A stretch of 64,000 bases of DNA from assembly GCF_000768315.1 (NCBI RefSeq), contig NZ_AQQX01000003.1:434001-498000 (forward strand), given 5' to 3'. The notes under the pieces were generated by a model. The model searched no databases. It was not told where the DNA came from and saw only the letters and a list, made by a program, of their open reading frames with translations. Every line of letters begins with the position of its first letter. Position 1 is the stretch's first letter. The stretch comes from Pseudooceanicola atlanticus (GTDB lineage: Bacteria; Pseudomonadota; Alphaproteobacteria; Rhodobacterales; Rhodobacteraceae). Position numbers and translations under genes: made by a program. Positions 17,364 to 27,047 of this stretch are shown piece after piece.

Positions 17364-17855
17364 ATGACCAACAAGACGAACGAGGCCGATGTGGCCTTCA
17401 TCAAGGCTCTGGCCGAACTTCTGCAGGATAACGGATTGACCGAGATCGAGGTCAAGCGGGAGTACGGGGAGGATGACAGCCTGAACGTCCGGGTCTCCAA
17501 GAAAATCGAATACGCGGCCGCACCGGCCCCGGTTCAGGTGTCGTCCCCCGCGGCAGCCCCGGCCCCCGCAGCGGCCAGCCCGGCGCCCGCGGCCACTACC
17601 GACGAAGACCCGGCGATGCATCCCGGCGCCGTGACCTCGCCGATGGTCGGCACGGTCTACCTTCAGCCGGAACCGACCGCCCCGGCCTTCGTCAAGGTGG
17701 GTGACAGCGTTCAGGAAGGCGACACGCTGCTGATCGTCGAAGCGATGAAGACCATGAACCACATCCCCGCGCCCAAGTCGGGGACCGTCAAGCGTATCCT
17801 CGTCGAGGACAAGGCTGCCGTCGAATATGGCGCGCCGCTGATGATCATCGAATAA
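17364..17855 (+). CDS. accB: Acetyl-CoA carboxylase biotin carboxyl carrier protein
   Basis: This 163-residue protein carries biotin on Lys129 in the motif EAMKTMN, a common alphaproteobacterial variant of EAMKMM. An N-terminal helical part (1-45) is joined to the C-terminal biotinyl domain (85-163) by a flexible Ala/Pro linker. It is part of acetyl-CoA carboxylase and makes malonyl-CoA for fatty acid synthesis. accC follows ten bases later, the usual accBC operon. GCGAGGAATGC precedes the ATG. Confidence 0.95.
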   Translation: MTNKTNEADVAFIKALAELLQDNGLTEIEVKREYGEDDSLNVRVSKKIEYAAAPAPVQVSSPAAAPAPAAASPAPAATTDEDPAMHPGAVTSPMVGTVYLQPEPTAPAFVKVGDSVQEGDTLLIVEAMKTMNHIPAPKSGTVKRILVEDKAAVEYGAPLMIIE

Positions 17856-17865
17856 GGGCCATCCC

Positions 17866-19215
17866 ATGTTCGAGAAAATCCTGATTGCCAACCGTGGCGA
17901 GATTGCCCTGCGTGTCATCCGCGCCGCGCGCGAGATGGGCATCCGGTCCGTGGCCGTGCATTCGACCGCCGATGCGGATGCGATGCATGTGCGCATGGCC
18001 GACGAATCCGTCTGCATCGGCCCGCCGCCGGGCACCGAAAGCTACCTGCATATCCCATCGATCATCGCCGCCGCCGAAGTGACCGGCGCCCAGGCGATCC
18101 ACCCGGGCTATGGCTTCCTGTCGGAAAATGCCGCCTTCGTGCAGATCGTCGAGGATCACGGCATCACCTTCATCGGCCCCACGGCGGAACATATCCGCGT
18201 CATGGGCGACAAGATCACCGCGAAGGACACGATGAAGGCGCTTGGCGTGCCTTGTGTGCCCGGATCGGACGGCGGCGTGCCCGACCTGGCCGCGGCCAAG
18301 GCGATCGGCAAGGAATTCGGCTATCCCGTCATCATCAAGGCAACCGCCGGCGGTGGTGGCCGTGGCATGAAGGTGGCCAATTCCGAAGCCGAGATGGAAC
18401 GCGCCTTCCAGACCGCGCGGTCCGAGGCCAAGGCGGCCTTCGGCAATGACGAGGTCTATATCGAGAAATACCTGACCACGCCGCGCCATATCGAGATTCA
18501 GGTCTTCGGGGATGGCAAGGGCAAGGCGGTCCATCTGGGCGAACGCGATTGTTCGCTGCAGCGCCGCCACCAGAAGGTGTTCGAAGAGGCCCCCGGCCCC
18601 TGCATCAGCGCCGAAGAACGCGCCCGGATCGGCAAGGTCTGCGCGGACGCGGTCGCCAAGATCAATTATGCCGGCGCCGGCACGATCGAGTTCCTGTATG
18701 AAAACGGCGAGTTCTACTTCATCGAGATGAACACCCGCCTTCAGGTGGAACACCCGGTGACCGAGGCGATCTTCGGCGTCGACCTTGTGCGCGAACAGAT
18801 CCGAGTGGCCGAAGGGCTGCCGATGTCGTTCACCCAGGACGATCTGACGATCAACGGTCACGCGATCGAGGTGCGTCTGAACGCGGAAAAGCTGCCCGAT
18901 TTCGCGCCACGTCCGGGCCGGATCACCGCCTTCCATGCCCCCGGCGGGCTGGGTGTGCGGATGGATAGCGCGCTCTATGACGGCTATACGATCCCGCCCT
19001 ATTACGACAGCCTGATCGGCAAGCTGATCGTGCATGGCCGCGACCGGAACGAGGCCCTGGCCCGTCTGCACCGTGCCCTGGGCGAATTGATCATCGACGG
19101 GGTGGAAAACACCGTGCCGCTGTTCGATGCCCTGCTGCAGGAGCCGGATATCCAATCAGGATCCTACAATATCCATTGGCTGGAACATTGGTTGGAAACC
19201 AGTTTCGCCAAGTGA
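17866..19215 (+). CDS. accC: Acetyl-CoA carboxylase biotin carboxylase subunit
   Basis: This 449-residue ATP-grasp enzyme carboxylates the biotin on AccB. It has an N-terminal pre-ATP-grasp domain ([16 protein letters not shown]), the glycine-rich loop [12 protein letters not shown], the conserved [12 protein letters not shown] segment, metal-binding [16 protein letters not shown] and a C-terminal biotin carboxylase domain. Length equals the usual 447-450. It is in an operon directly behind accB; aat follows about 60 bases later in the same direction. Confidence 0.96.
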   Translation: MFEKILIANRGEIALRVIRAAREMGIRSVAVHSTADADAMHVRMADESVCIGPPPGTESYLHIPSIIAAAEVTGAQAIHPGYGFLSENAAFVQIVEDHGITFIGPTAEHIRVMGDKITAKDTMKALGVPCVPGSDGGVPDLAAAKAIGKEFGYPVIIKATAGGGGRGMKVANSEAEMERAFQTARSEAKAAFGNDEVYIEKYLTTPRHIEIQVFGDGKGKAVHLGERDCSLQRRHQKVFEEAPGPCISAEERARIGKVCADAVAKINYAGAGTIEFLYENGEFYFIEMNTRLQVEHPVTEAIFGVDLVREQIRVAEGLPMSFTQDDLTINGHAIEVRLNAEKLPDFAPRPGRITAFHAPGGLGVRMDSALYDGYTIPPYYDSLIGKLIVHGRDRNEALARLHRALGELIIDGVENTVPLFDALLQEPDIQSGSYNIHWLEHWLETSFAK

Positions 19216-19274
19216 TATGGCCCCCGACCTGAATACAGGTTACACTGTAGCGGGTAGCAGGGGCAGGATAGAAC

Positions 19275-19925
19275 GTGAAGGACACGGATTCAGAGCTGAC
19301 GCCGGATTTGTTGCTGCACGCATACATGTCCGGCGTGTTTCCGATGTCGGAGCATCGCAACGATCCCGAAGTATTCTGGGTGGAACCTCGGCGGCGGGGT
19401 ATTTTTCCGCTGGACGGGTTCCACACCTCGCGATCCCTGGCACGCACCCTGCGCCGCGATGACTACCAGGTGACGATCAACCGGGATTTCGAGGCTGTTC
19501 TGGATGGCTGCGCAGACCGGAACGAAACCTGGATCAGCGGGCGGATCGCCCAGCTTTATTCCGAACTGCACCATATGGGCCATGCCCATTCGATCGAGGT
19601 CTGGGATGGCTCCGACCTGATCGGCGGGGTCTACGGCGTGGCCCTGGGCGGGGCGTTCTTCGGCGAAAGCATGTTCTCGCGCCGCACCAACGCGTCAAAG
19701 ATCGCCCTGGCCTGGCTGGTGGCGCATCTGAAGAATGGCGGCTTCGTGCTGTTCGACACGCAATTCCTGACCTCTCACCTCGCCTCGCTTGGCGCGGTCG
19801 AGGTGTCGCGCGCCGAATATCGCGCGCGCCTGGCAGATGCGCTGATCGTGGATGCGGATTTCACCGCCCCTGCTCTGCCCACCGGCGGTCAGGAGGTCGT
19901 GCAGCTCAATACCCAGACGTCGTAG
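19275..19925 (+). CDS. aat: Leucyl/phenylalanyl-tRNA--protein transferase
   Basis: This 216-residue enzyme transfers Leu or Phe from tRNA to N-terminal Arg or Lys of proteins, marking them for ClpAP by the N-degron route. Family motifs are YMSGVFPM near residue 17, WVEPRRRGIFPLD, and the core GGVYGVALGGAFFGESMFSR. It starts with GTG at 19275. It follows accC, as often seen in Rhodobacterales. The last 37 bases overlap the end of the convergent DUF2155 gene. ClpX and ClpP are encoded 2-4 kb further on, but clpS and clpA are not in the window. Confidence 0.93.
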   Translation: MKDTDSELTPDLLLHAYMSGVFPMSEHRNDPEVFWVEPRRRGIFPLDGFHTSRSLARTLRRDDYQVTINRDFEAVLDGCADRNETWISGRIAQLYSELHHMGHAHSIEVWDGSDLIGGVYGVALGGAFFGESMFSRRTNASKIALAWLVAHLKNGGFVLFDTQFLTSHLASLGAVEVSRAEYRARLADALIVDADFTAPALPTGGQEVVQLNTQTS

Positions 19926-20251
19926 CGGAAGTGGTCGAGCGGGTTCAGAGCCGGGCTTGACGCGATCATCCAGCCGGAAAAGACCGGGTCGTTGGACTTG
20001 GCCGGTTCCGTGATGGTCATGAAGGCATAGGCATCGCCTGCCTCGTTCCCCTCGGGATAGCGGCATTCCCACATCGTGATCGACAGCTTGCCCATCATCG
20101 CGGCAGAGCCCGACGGGATGGTGATGTCGACCGTATCCCCGTTGATCTTGTCGAGGCCACGCAGACGCGCACCGGTGCCAACGGACGCGTCCTCCTGCGC
20201 CAGGACCGGTTGTGCGGTCAGCAGGGCAAGGCCAAGGGCTATCCAGCGCAT
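19889..20251 (-). CDS. DUF2155 domain-containing secreted protein
   Basis: This 120-residue protein has a signal peptide (MRWIALGLALLTAQPVLAQ) and a conserved DUF2155 domain (about 27-118). Two cysteines (in WECRYPEG and at VLSCTTS near the end) could form a disulfide. It is periplasmic and of unknown function. It overlaps the mlaD-like gene start by one base and belongs to the NDUFA12-MlaD-DUF2155 group. Its 3' end overlaps the convergent aat gene by 37 bases. Confidence 0.82.
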   Translation of the reverse strand: MRWIALGLALLTAQPVLAQEDASVGTGARLRGLDKINGDTVDITIPSGSAAMMGKLSITMWECRYPEGNEAGDAYAFMTITEPAKSNDPVFSGWMIASSPALNPLDHFRYDVWVLSCTTS

Positions 20252-20703
20252 CAGCTGCCCTCCCCGCCGGCGACGAATTTCATCAGGAGCGAGACAAGGC
20301 TGACGGCGCCCTGGGTGTCCAGAACCTCGTCCCCGGATTCGTAGTTGAAGGGCGACCCGCCGGGCAGGATTTCCACGAAGTTCCCCCCCAGCAGCCCTTC
20401 GGACGAGATCACGACCGAACTGTCATCGGGCAGGGTCACATGATCTGCGACGGTGAAACGGGTCACGGCGCGGAAGGTCTGCGCGTCCAGGTCGATCCCG
20501 GTGACTGACCCGACCTTGACGCCCGCCAGCCGTACATCCGTGCCGACATTCACGCCCTGGGCCGACCGGAACGAGGCGCTGAGCGGATAGCCCGCGCCAG
20601 AGCCGGAGCCGATCCCCGCGATCTGCCCGGCATAAACGGCAAAACCGATGGCCAGGGCCAGGACAGCCCCGCCGACGACAACCTCGGTGGTGTTCTGGGA
20701 CAT
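20251..20703 (-). CDS. MlaD family lipid-transport protein
   Basis: This 150-residue protein has one N-terminal membrane helix (residues 8-28, VVVGGAVLALAIGFAVYAGQ) and an MCE/MlaD domain with the typical stretches VGTDVRLAGVKVGSV and SSEGLLGGNFVEI. MlaD proteins form hexameric rings in the periplasm that carry phospholipids between the membranes for outer-membrane lipid asymmetry. The other mla genes (ABC ATPase, permease) are not here. It lies between the NDUFA12 and DUF2155 genes with tight spacing. Confidence 0.88.
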   Translation of the reverse strand: MSQNTTEVVVGGAVLALAIGFAVYAGQIAGIGSGSGAGYPLSASFRSAQGVNVGTDVRLAGVKVGSVTGIDLDAQTFRAVTRFTVADHVTLPDDSSVVISSEGLLGGNFVEILPGGSPFNYESGDEVLDTQGAVSLVSLLMKFVAGGEGS

Positions 20704-20714
20704 GGTTCTGGCCC

Positions 20715-21098
20715 TTATTCGGGGCTCCAGGCCTCGTAATCGCTACGGTCGGCCGGAACCGGCTGACGGATCGACCCTGCGGGTGCATAGGCCTGCGGCG
20801 TGCCGGTCAGGTTCGGCAGGTGCGGCTTTTCCCAATCCTTGTGGACGAGGGGGCGGTCCTTCGGCGTTTCGTCGAAGGTGTAGTGCAGCCAGCCATGCCA
20901 ATCGGGGCCGATCCGGCTCGCCTCGACCTCACCATTGAAGATCACCCAGCGTTTCTTGCCGTCTGCGGACTGGTAGAAGGTATTGCCCAGCTCATCCTCG
21001 CCCACTTTGGTGCCCTTGCGCCGGGTATAGAGCATGGTGTTCAGCGTGCCGCCGTTCCACCAGGTCACGGCGCTGAGGAAGGTGTTGAGAATGCCCAT
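20715..21098 (-). CDS. NADH:ubiquinone oxidoreductase NDUFA12-family subunit
   Basis: This 127-residue protein matches the NDUFA12 (B17.2) supernumerary subunit of complex I found in alphaproteobacteria and mitochondria. Typical stretches are [14 protein letters not shown] and [23 protein letters not shown]. It is soluble and binds the peripheral arm near the membrane interface. I chose the ATG at 21098 with GGAGGC upstream; two more codons upstream only offer TTG. It is the first gene of a three-gene group with mlaD and DUF2155. Confidence 0.9.
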   Translation of the reverse strand: MGILNTFLSAVTWWNGGTLNTMLYTRRKGTKVGEDELGNTFYQSADGKKRWVIFNGEVEASRIGPDWHGWLHYTFDETPKDRPLVHKDWEKPHLPNLTGTPQAYAPAGSIRQPVPADRSDYEAWSPE

Positions 21099-21179
21099 TT
21101 TCAAGCCTCCGAAGGTCTTTCCCCTGATATGGCGTATTCGCGGGACAAGGTCCAGCAGAGAGGTGTCGCAGGTCGGGAT

Positions 21180-21539
21180 TCAGCCTGCGAGCGCCGTCAC
21201 CTCGATCTCGATCCGGTATTTCGGGTCAATCAGGCCGCATTCGATCATCGTCGCGGCGGGCGGGTTGTCCCCGAATGCCTCGGACAAGATCGGCCAACAG
21301 GGTTCGAACTCGGCCCGGTCGGGAAGGTAATAGGTGACACGCACCACCTTTTCAAAGGACGAACCGGCCTTTTCCAGCGCATCGCCGATCACCGACAGGG
21401 CCGACTTGCACTGTTCCGTCACGCTGTCGCCCTGCCCCACCGTTCCGGCCACATGGACGAAACCGCCGGCAACCACGGCCCGGCAATACCCGATCTTCGC
21501 TTCGAATGCGCCGCCGGAATGAATGCGCTGAATTGTCAT
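21180..21539 (-). CDS. Rid family protein (RidA/YjgF-like) lacking the catalytic arginine
   Basis: This 119-residue protein has the chorismate-mutase-like Rid fold. RidA enzymes hydrolyse reactive enamines or imines using an arginine near residue 105. By my alignment the matching segment here reads IECGLIDPKYRIEIEV, with leucine at that arginine position, so it likely belongs to one of the non-deaminase Rid subgroups. It is a single gene between the NDUFA12 gene and clpX; its substrate is unknown. The ATG has GAGGAACTC upstream. Confidence 0.85.
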   Translation of the reverse strand: MTIQRIHSGGAFEAKIGYCRAVVAGGFVHVAGTVGQGDSVTEQCKSALSVIGDALEKAGSSFEKVVRVTYYLPDRAEFEPCWPILSEAFGDNPPAATMIECGLIDPKYRIEIEVTALAG

Positions 21540-21598
21540 GAGTTCCTCACGAAAAAGGGCAGGATCGCTCCTGCCCCTTGATTGATATGCTTTGGCGG

Positions 21599-22864
<1,266 letters not shown>

Positions 22865-22975
22865 CTTGTACCTCTCGCCCCGCCTCGGGGCTTGTCCGTC
22901 GGCCGCCCCGCACGATCATGCGGGATCGGCCTGAATTTATGACAGCCTAGGCCAGCCGATGGCCTACCACAATGT

Positions 22976-23004
22976 CAAAAATACGTCACGAAGCGATCGT
23001 GACG
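22976..23004 (-). terminator. Intrinsic terminator between clpP and clpX
   Basis: An eight-base perfect stem (CGTCACGA/TCGTGACG, 22984-23004) with a five-base loop is followed on the minus strand by TATTTTTG. It lies ten bases behind the clpP stop, so clpX transcription needs read-through or its own promoter. Confidence 0.7.
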
Positions 23005-23013
23005 CAGGCGTGA

Positions 23014-23646
23014 TTACGCCTTGTCCTCATCGGATTTCGGGCGCGTCTCGAAGATCTCGTCGATCAGGCCCCAATCCTTGGCTTCCTGTGCCGTCATGAA
23101 GTTATCGCGTTCCAGCGCATCGACCACCGTTTCGTAATCCTGGCCGGTATGCTTGACGTAGATGTTGTTCAGACGCTCTTTCAGCCGCTCGGTGTGCTTG
23201 GCGTGGATCATGATATCCGTCGCCTGGCCGCGATACCCGCCGGAGGGCTGGTGCACCATGACCTCTGCGTTCGGCAGCGCATAGCGCATGCCGGCCTCGC
23301 CGCCTGCCAGCAGGAGCGAGCCCATCGACGCCGCCTGGCCGATGACCAGCGTGCCGACCTTGGGCTTGATGTACTGCATCGTGTCATAGATCGACAGGCC
23401 TGAGGTCACGACGCCACCGGGGCTGTTGATGTACATCGAAATGTCCTTGGACGGGTTTTCCGCCTCGAGGTGCAGCAGCTGCGCCACGATCAGGCTGGAC
23501 ATGCCGTCATGCACGGGGCCCGAGACAAAGATGATGCGTTCCTTCAGCAGGCGCGAAAAGATGTCGTAGGCCCGTTCCCCGCGGCTGGTCTGTTCGACCA
23601 CCATCGGCACGAGGGTATTCATGTAGTTTTCGTAAAGGTCGTCCAT
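23014..23646 (-). CDS. clpP: ATP-dependent Clp protease proteolytic subunit
   Basis: This 210-residue serine protease forms the 14-subunit ClpP barrel. The catalytic triad is visible: Ser107 in GQAASMG, His132 in MVHQPSGG and Asp181 in ERDNF. I chose the ATG at 23646, with AGGAGG ten bases upstream, over a start 49 codons earlier that would add a proline-rich extension not found in the family. It works with ClpX and probably ClpA. Confidence 0.96.
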   Translation of the reverse strand: MDDLYENYMNTLVPMVVEQTSRGERAYDIFSRLLKERIIFVSGPVHDGMSSLIVAQLLHLEAENPSKDISMYINSPGGVVTSGLSIYDTMQYIKPKVGTLVIGQAASMGSLLLAGGEAGMRYALPNAEVMVHQPSGGYRGQATDIMIHAKHTERLKERLNNIYVKHTGQDYETVVDALERDNFMTAQEAKDWGLIDEIFETRPKSDEDKA

Positions 23647-23701
23647 CTCGAACCCTGCCTCCTGATACCTTCCGATCCCTAACGGATCAGGTTCTAACAG
23701 A

Positions 23702-23730
23702 GTCTTAGTTACGCCGCAGACCGGCTGCAA
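23702..23730 (-). promoter_or_regulatory. clpP: Sigma-70-type promoter of clpP
   Basis: On the minus strand TTGCAG (23725-23730) and TAAGAC (23702-23707) are spaced by 17 bases, 56 bases upstream of the clpP start. A short inverted repeat GATCC/GGATC lies in the predicted leader at 23674-23688. Confidence 0.5.
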
Positions 23731-23908
23731 GGGCAGCACGGGCAATCTTAAACCGACGGTAAACACGGGGTGTGGTGGCGGTGGCTTGCCCAAGCGACCC
23801 GAAAACCGTACCCGACCTTGACCGGGTGCCGCTGGGGCCCGGTCATCGCGGCCTTGTCACACCCCTGTCATCTTGGCGATGGATAGGCGGCAGAAACGGA
23901 GAGATGCC

Positions 23909-24598
23909 ATGACCGACGACCGCCGCTACGCGATCTACTACGCGCCCGAGCCCGGACCGCTGGCCGATTTCGGTGCGGCGTGGCTGGGATGGGATCTGCA
24001 TGCGGGTCGCACGGTCGCGCATCCCGACCTTCCCGGCCTGCCCCACCCGCTGGCCGAGATCACCGATACGCCCCGCAAATACGGGCTGCATGGCACGATC
24101 AAACCACCCTTCCGACTGGCAGAGGGGCGGACGCTCGATGACCTGCGGGACGAGGCGCTGGCGCTCTGCGCGGCCCTTCCCGTGTTGGCGATGGAGGGGC
24201 TGAAGCTTGCCCGGCTGGGCGGTTTCCTCGCGCTGGTGCCCGAAGGCGATACGGCGCCGCTGGCCGCCACCGCCGCCCGGATGGTCGACGGGCTGGACCA
24301 TTTCCGCGCCCCGGCAGGAGAGGCAGAATTGGCCCGGCGCCGCGCCAAGGGGCTGACCGACCGGCAGGACGCGCTGTTGCTGAAATGGGGCTACCCTTAC
24401 GTGATGGAGGAATTCCGGTTCCACATCACCCTGACCGGACGGCTGCCCAAGTCCGAAGCCGCGCAAACCGAAGCCGTCCTGTCAGAGCGGCTCGCTCCGC
24501 TGCTGCCGATGCCCTTTGTGATTCGGGGGCTGATTCTCGCCGAAGAGGACGATCTGGGCCGGTTCCGGCTGATCGAAACGCTGCCGTTCGGCGTGTAA
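23909..24598 (+). CDS. DUF1045 (2H-phosphoesterase-like) protein
   Basis: This 229-residue protein begins YAIYYAPEPGPLADFGAAWLG, the hallmark of the DUF1045 family (2H phosphoesterase superfamily). An HGTIKPPF motif near residue 62 and a second FHITLTG motif near 173 fit the two HxT/S motifs of 2H enzymes. Some family members lie in phosphonate (phn) operons, but no phn gene is near here. The ATG at 23909 has GGAGAG upstream; the frame extends 12 codons earlier without a better site. The substrate is unknown. Confidence 0.82.
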   Translation: MTDDRRYAIYYAPEPGPLADFGAAWLGWDLHAGRTVAHPDLPGLPHPLAEITDTPRKYGLHGTIKPPFRLAEGRTLDDLRDEALALCAALPVLAMEGLKLARLGGFLALVPEGDTAPLAATAARMVDGLDHFRAPAGEAELARRRAKGLTDRQDALLLKWGYPYVMEEFRFHITLTGRLPKSEAAQTEAVLSERLAPLLPMPFVIRGLILAEEDDLGRFRLIETLPFGV

Positions 24599-24651
24599 AC
24601 GCCTAATATATTTACCAAACGTCAACTATCTTGGACCGCGAGGTCAAAAAA

Positions 24652-24681
24652 TTGCGCAAAAGGCCCGAAATGTGTTAAGAT
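24652..24681 (+). promoter_or_regulatory. Putative promoter of a small RNA
   Basis: TTGCGC (24652-24657) and TAAGAT (24676-24681) are spaced by 18 bases. Both lie in an AT-rich gap behind the DUF1045 gene, and a stem-loop and a strong terminator follow within 70 bases. Confidence 0.4.
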
Positions 24682-24685
24682 ACTA

Positions 24686-24751
24686 CCCATAAGGATAGTA
24701 TAGATTTTTCCATTACCAAGAACGCGGCGACCCTCTGGGTTGCCGCTTTTT
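24686..24751 (+). ncRNA. Putative small RNA of about 65 nt
   Basis: A candidate transcript starts about seven bases after the -10 box. It includes an AT-rich single-stranded part and ends in a ten-base hairpin GCGGCGACCC/GGGTTGCCGC with TTTTT. Around its start is an inverted repeat ATACTACC/GGATAGTAT (24680-24701). No reading frame of note is inside. It could also be just the end of the DUF1045 message. I do not recognise a known RNA family. Confidence 0.4.
24724..24751 (+). terminator. Strong intrinsic terminator
   Basis: A ten-base stem (one G-U pair), a three-base loop TCT and TTTTTG form a textbook terminator about 125 bases behind the DUF1045 stop codon. Confidence 0.8.
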
Positions 24752-24783
24752 GTTTGTCGTTTTCGCATCCTGGATGATGTTCC

Positions 24784-25632
24784 TCACCCGCCCTGTTCGG
24801 CCCGGTATCTTGCGATGACCTCTGCCGCTTTCTGCGGGTCGGGACGGTCCGGACGATAGGGGTGCGAGGCGCTCAGACCGCCACAGACCGGCAGGGCCTG
24901 CCCGGTGATGTAGGACGCCATGGGCGAGGCGAGGAACAGCGCGACGGCAGCGATCTCCTCCGGCTCTCCGCCGCGCTGCAACGGCGTGGCCGAACCGAGC
25001 GCGGCATTTGCCCCGGTGGCGCGGGCGTAGTCGTAGATCGGGCGGGTCATCTCCGTCTCGATCAGGCCGGGGCAGATCGCGTTGACCCGAACGCCGGTTC
25101 CGGCCAGCCCGTAGGCCGAGGTCTGCACAAGGTTGATGACCCCGGCCTTGGAGGCCGAATAGGCCGGCGGCCCGGCATTAGCCCGCATGCCCGCAACGCT
25201 CGCCGTGGCGATGATCGCGCCGCCGCCGCGTTCGGTCATCAGGGGCGCGGCGTGTTTGACGGCCAGGAATGGACCGATGAGGTTCACACGCAGCACCTCG
25301 GCCCAGATATCGGGTGTGCTTTCCTCGATCGTGCGGACGCCGCCGGTGATCCCGGCATTGGCAAAGAAGATATCCAGCCCGCCCCCGATCGCGACGGCCT
25401 TTTCGATCGCGGCCAAGACGTCGGGTTCAGCGCCTGCATCCATCTCCATCGTCTCGATGCGCCCGCCGCCCTCCACCGGGCCCGCCAGCGCCGCGACATC
25501 CGCATTGCGGTCGCAGGCCAATACCGTGGCGCCGGAGCCCGCGAACATCAGCGCCGTGGCGCGACCGATCCCCGATGCGGCACCGGTGACGATCGCGACC
25601 TTGCCGGTCAGATCGGTTCCTGGGTTTGTCAT
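24784..25632 (-). CDS. SDR family NAD(P)-dependent oxidoreductase
   Basis: This 282-residue short-chain dehydrogenase/reductase has the cofactor motif TGAASGIG near residue 15, an NAG-type motif (FANAGIT), a serine in ATASVAG and the catalytic YSASK near residue 155. The C-terminus carries about 25 extra polar residues. The substrate is not evident. It is divergent from the tandem TetR gene and may be its target; nearby genes encode a Baeyer-Villiger-type enzyme and a hydrolase. The ATG at 25632 has GGGAGGAAATGAC upstream. Confidence 0.88.
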   Translation of the reverse strand: MTNPGTDLTGKVAIVTGAASGIGRATALMFAGSGATVLACDRNADVAALAGPVEGGGRIETMEMDAGAEPDVLAAIEKAVAIGGGLDIFFANAGITGGVRTIEESTPDIWAEVLRVNLIGPFLAVKHAAPLMTERGGGAIIATASVAGMRANAGPPAYSASKAGVINLVQTSAYGLAGTGVRVNAICPGLIETEMTRPIYDYARATGANAALGSATPLQRGGEPEEIAAVALFLASPMASYITGQALPVCGGLSASHPYRPDRPDPQKAAEVIARYRAEQGG

Positions 25633-25778
25633 GTCATTTCCTCCCGTTTCGACCATCACGGCCATACTGACATTTCGAATTCGGTTTCGCGCCCACGCCG
25701 GCGGGGACCGCGAAAATCGCCGCAGCGCGGCGGTTCAGCTGCGTGACAGCGCCGCCGGTGCTTGCTATTCCTCGTTAC

Positions 25779-27044
25779 ATGGCAAGCGTTTCCGCCCCCC
25801 AGCCGATATCGGCGCCCGACCCGCAGGACAGCGGCACCGAAACCTCGGACCGGTTCCGGGCCAAACGTGACCGGATCCTCGATGCGGCGGCGCAAATCAT
25901 CAACGAAAAGGGCCTGCGCGGCCTGACCTTCGTGAGTGTGGCCGAGCTGGTCGAGATGAACACCACCTCGATCACCTACTACTTCAAGCGCAAGGAATTG
26001 CTGGCCGCGGCGACGCTGGAACGGTCGATCGAGGACATGCTGGACGCGGTGACACGCTCGGCCCGCGAAGCGACGCCCGAAGCGCGGGTCAGCCGCCTTG
26101 TCCGCATCGTTCTGGACAATATCGCGGAGGAGCGCACCGGCACCCGCCCGGCCCGCGCCCGCCTGTCGGACATGCGCGCCCTGAACGAGGAACTGCGCGA
26201 CGAACTGGGTGTGCAATATATGAACATGTTCCGCCAGGTCGTTGATTTCTTTGACGTCCCGCGGGGCGACAAGGGGCGCGAGATCGCCTGGGCGCGCACC
26301 CATGTCCTGCTGGATACGCTGCATTGGTGCCGCATCTGGATCTCGAAATATTCCGTCGGGGATTACGACCGCGTCCATGCCCGCCTGATGGAGTTGTATC
26401 GCTACGGCTACGCCACCGATGACGCGCAATGGGCGCCTGCCACGCTGGACGTGCAGGACATCGACGACAGCACCGACGAGATCAACCGCGAGACCTATCT
26501 GCGCGCCGCCACCGTCACGATCAACGAACGCGGCTATCGCGGCGCATCGGTCGAACGGATCGCAGCCTTCCTGAATGTCTCCAAGGGGTCGTTCTATCAC
26601 CATCTCGACGGCAAGGACGACCTTGTGCTGGATTGCTTCGACCGGTCCTATGGTCGGGTCAGCCGGGTGCAGCGCGCGGCGATGGCCCTGCCTGGCACGT
26701 GGTGGGACAGGCTGTCGGCCGCGACGGCAACGCTCACCGAGGTACAGTTCGATTCTCGCGTACCGTTGCTTCGGATCACCGCCCTGACCGCCCTGCCCCG
26801 CGAGATGCGCGGGCCGATCCTGCGGCGGTCGGACCGCATGGCACAGCGCTTTGCCGGGATGATGATCGACGGCATCACCGAAGGCTCCATCCGCCCGATC
26901 GACCCGCTGATCGCGTCGCAATGCCTGGTCTCCTCGTTGAACTCGGCCTTCGATTTCCGTCGCTGGGCCGAACACCGGAGCGATCCCGAAACCGCGATCC
27001 GGTTGTATTCCCAGCCCCTGGCGTTCGGATTGTTCGGACGCTAG
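25779..27044 (+). CDS. Tandem TetR-family regulator (two TetR units in one chain)
   Basis: This protein of about 421 residues contains two TetR helix-turn-helix domains. The first is near residues 23-75 (RILDAAAQIINEKGLRG, then TSITYYFKRKELL). The second is near 235-290 (TVTINERGYRGASVERIA, then KGSFYHHLDGKDDLV). Each is followed by its own ligand-type helical region. Normal TetR proteins have one such domain in about 200 residues and dimerise; here one chain carries both. It is divergent from the SDR gene and convergent with the monooxygenase gene. I prefer the ATG at 25779; an ATG 36 bases earlier is possible. Confidence 0.83.
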   Translation: MASVSAPQPISAPDPQDSGTETSDRFRAKRDRILDAAAQIINEKGLRGLTFVSVAELVEMNTTSITYYFKRKELLAAATLERSIEDMLDAVTRSAREATPEARVSRLVRIVLDNIAEERTGTRPARARLSDMRALNEELRDELGVQYMNMFRQVVDFFDVPRGDKGREIAWARTHVLLDTLHWCRIWISKYSVGDYDRVHARLMELYRYGYATDDAQWAPATLDVQDIDDSTDEINRETYLRAATVTINERGYRGASVERIAAFLNVSKGSFYHHLDGKDDLVLDCFDRSYGRVSRVQRAAMALPGTWWDRLSAATATLTEVQFDSRVPLLRITALTALPREMRGPILRRSDRMAQRFAGMMIDGITEGSIRPIDPLIASQCLVSSLNSAFDFRRWAEHRSDPETAIRLYSQPLAFGLFGR

Positions 27045-27047
27045 GCG

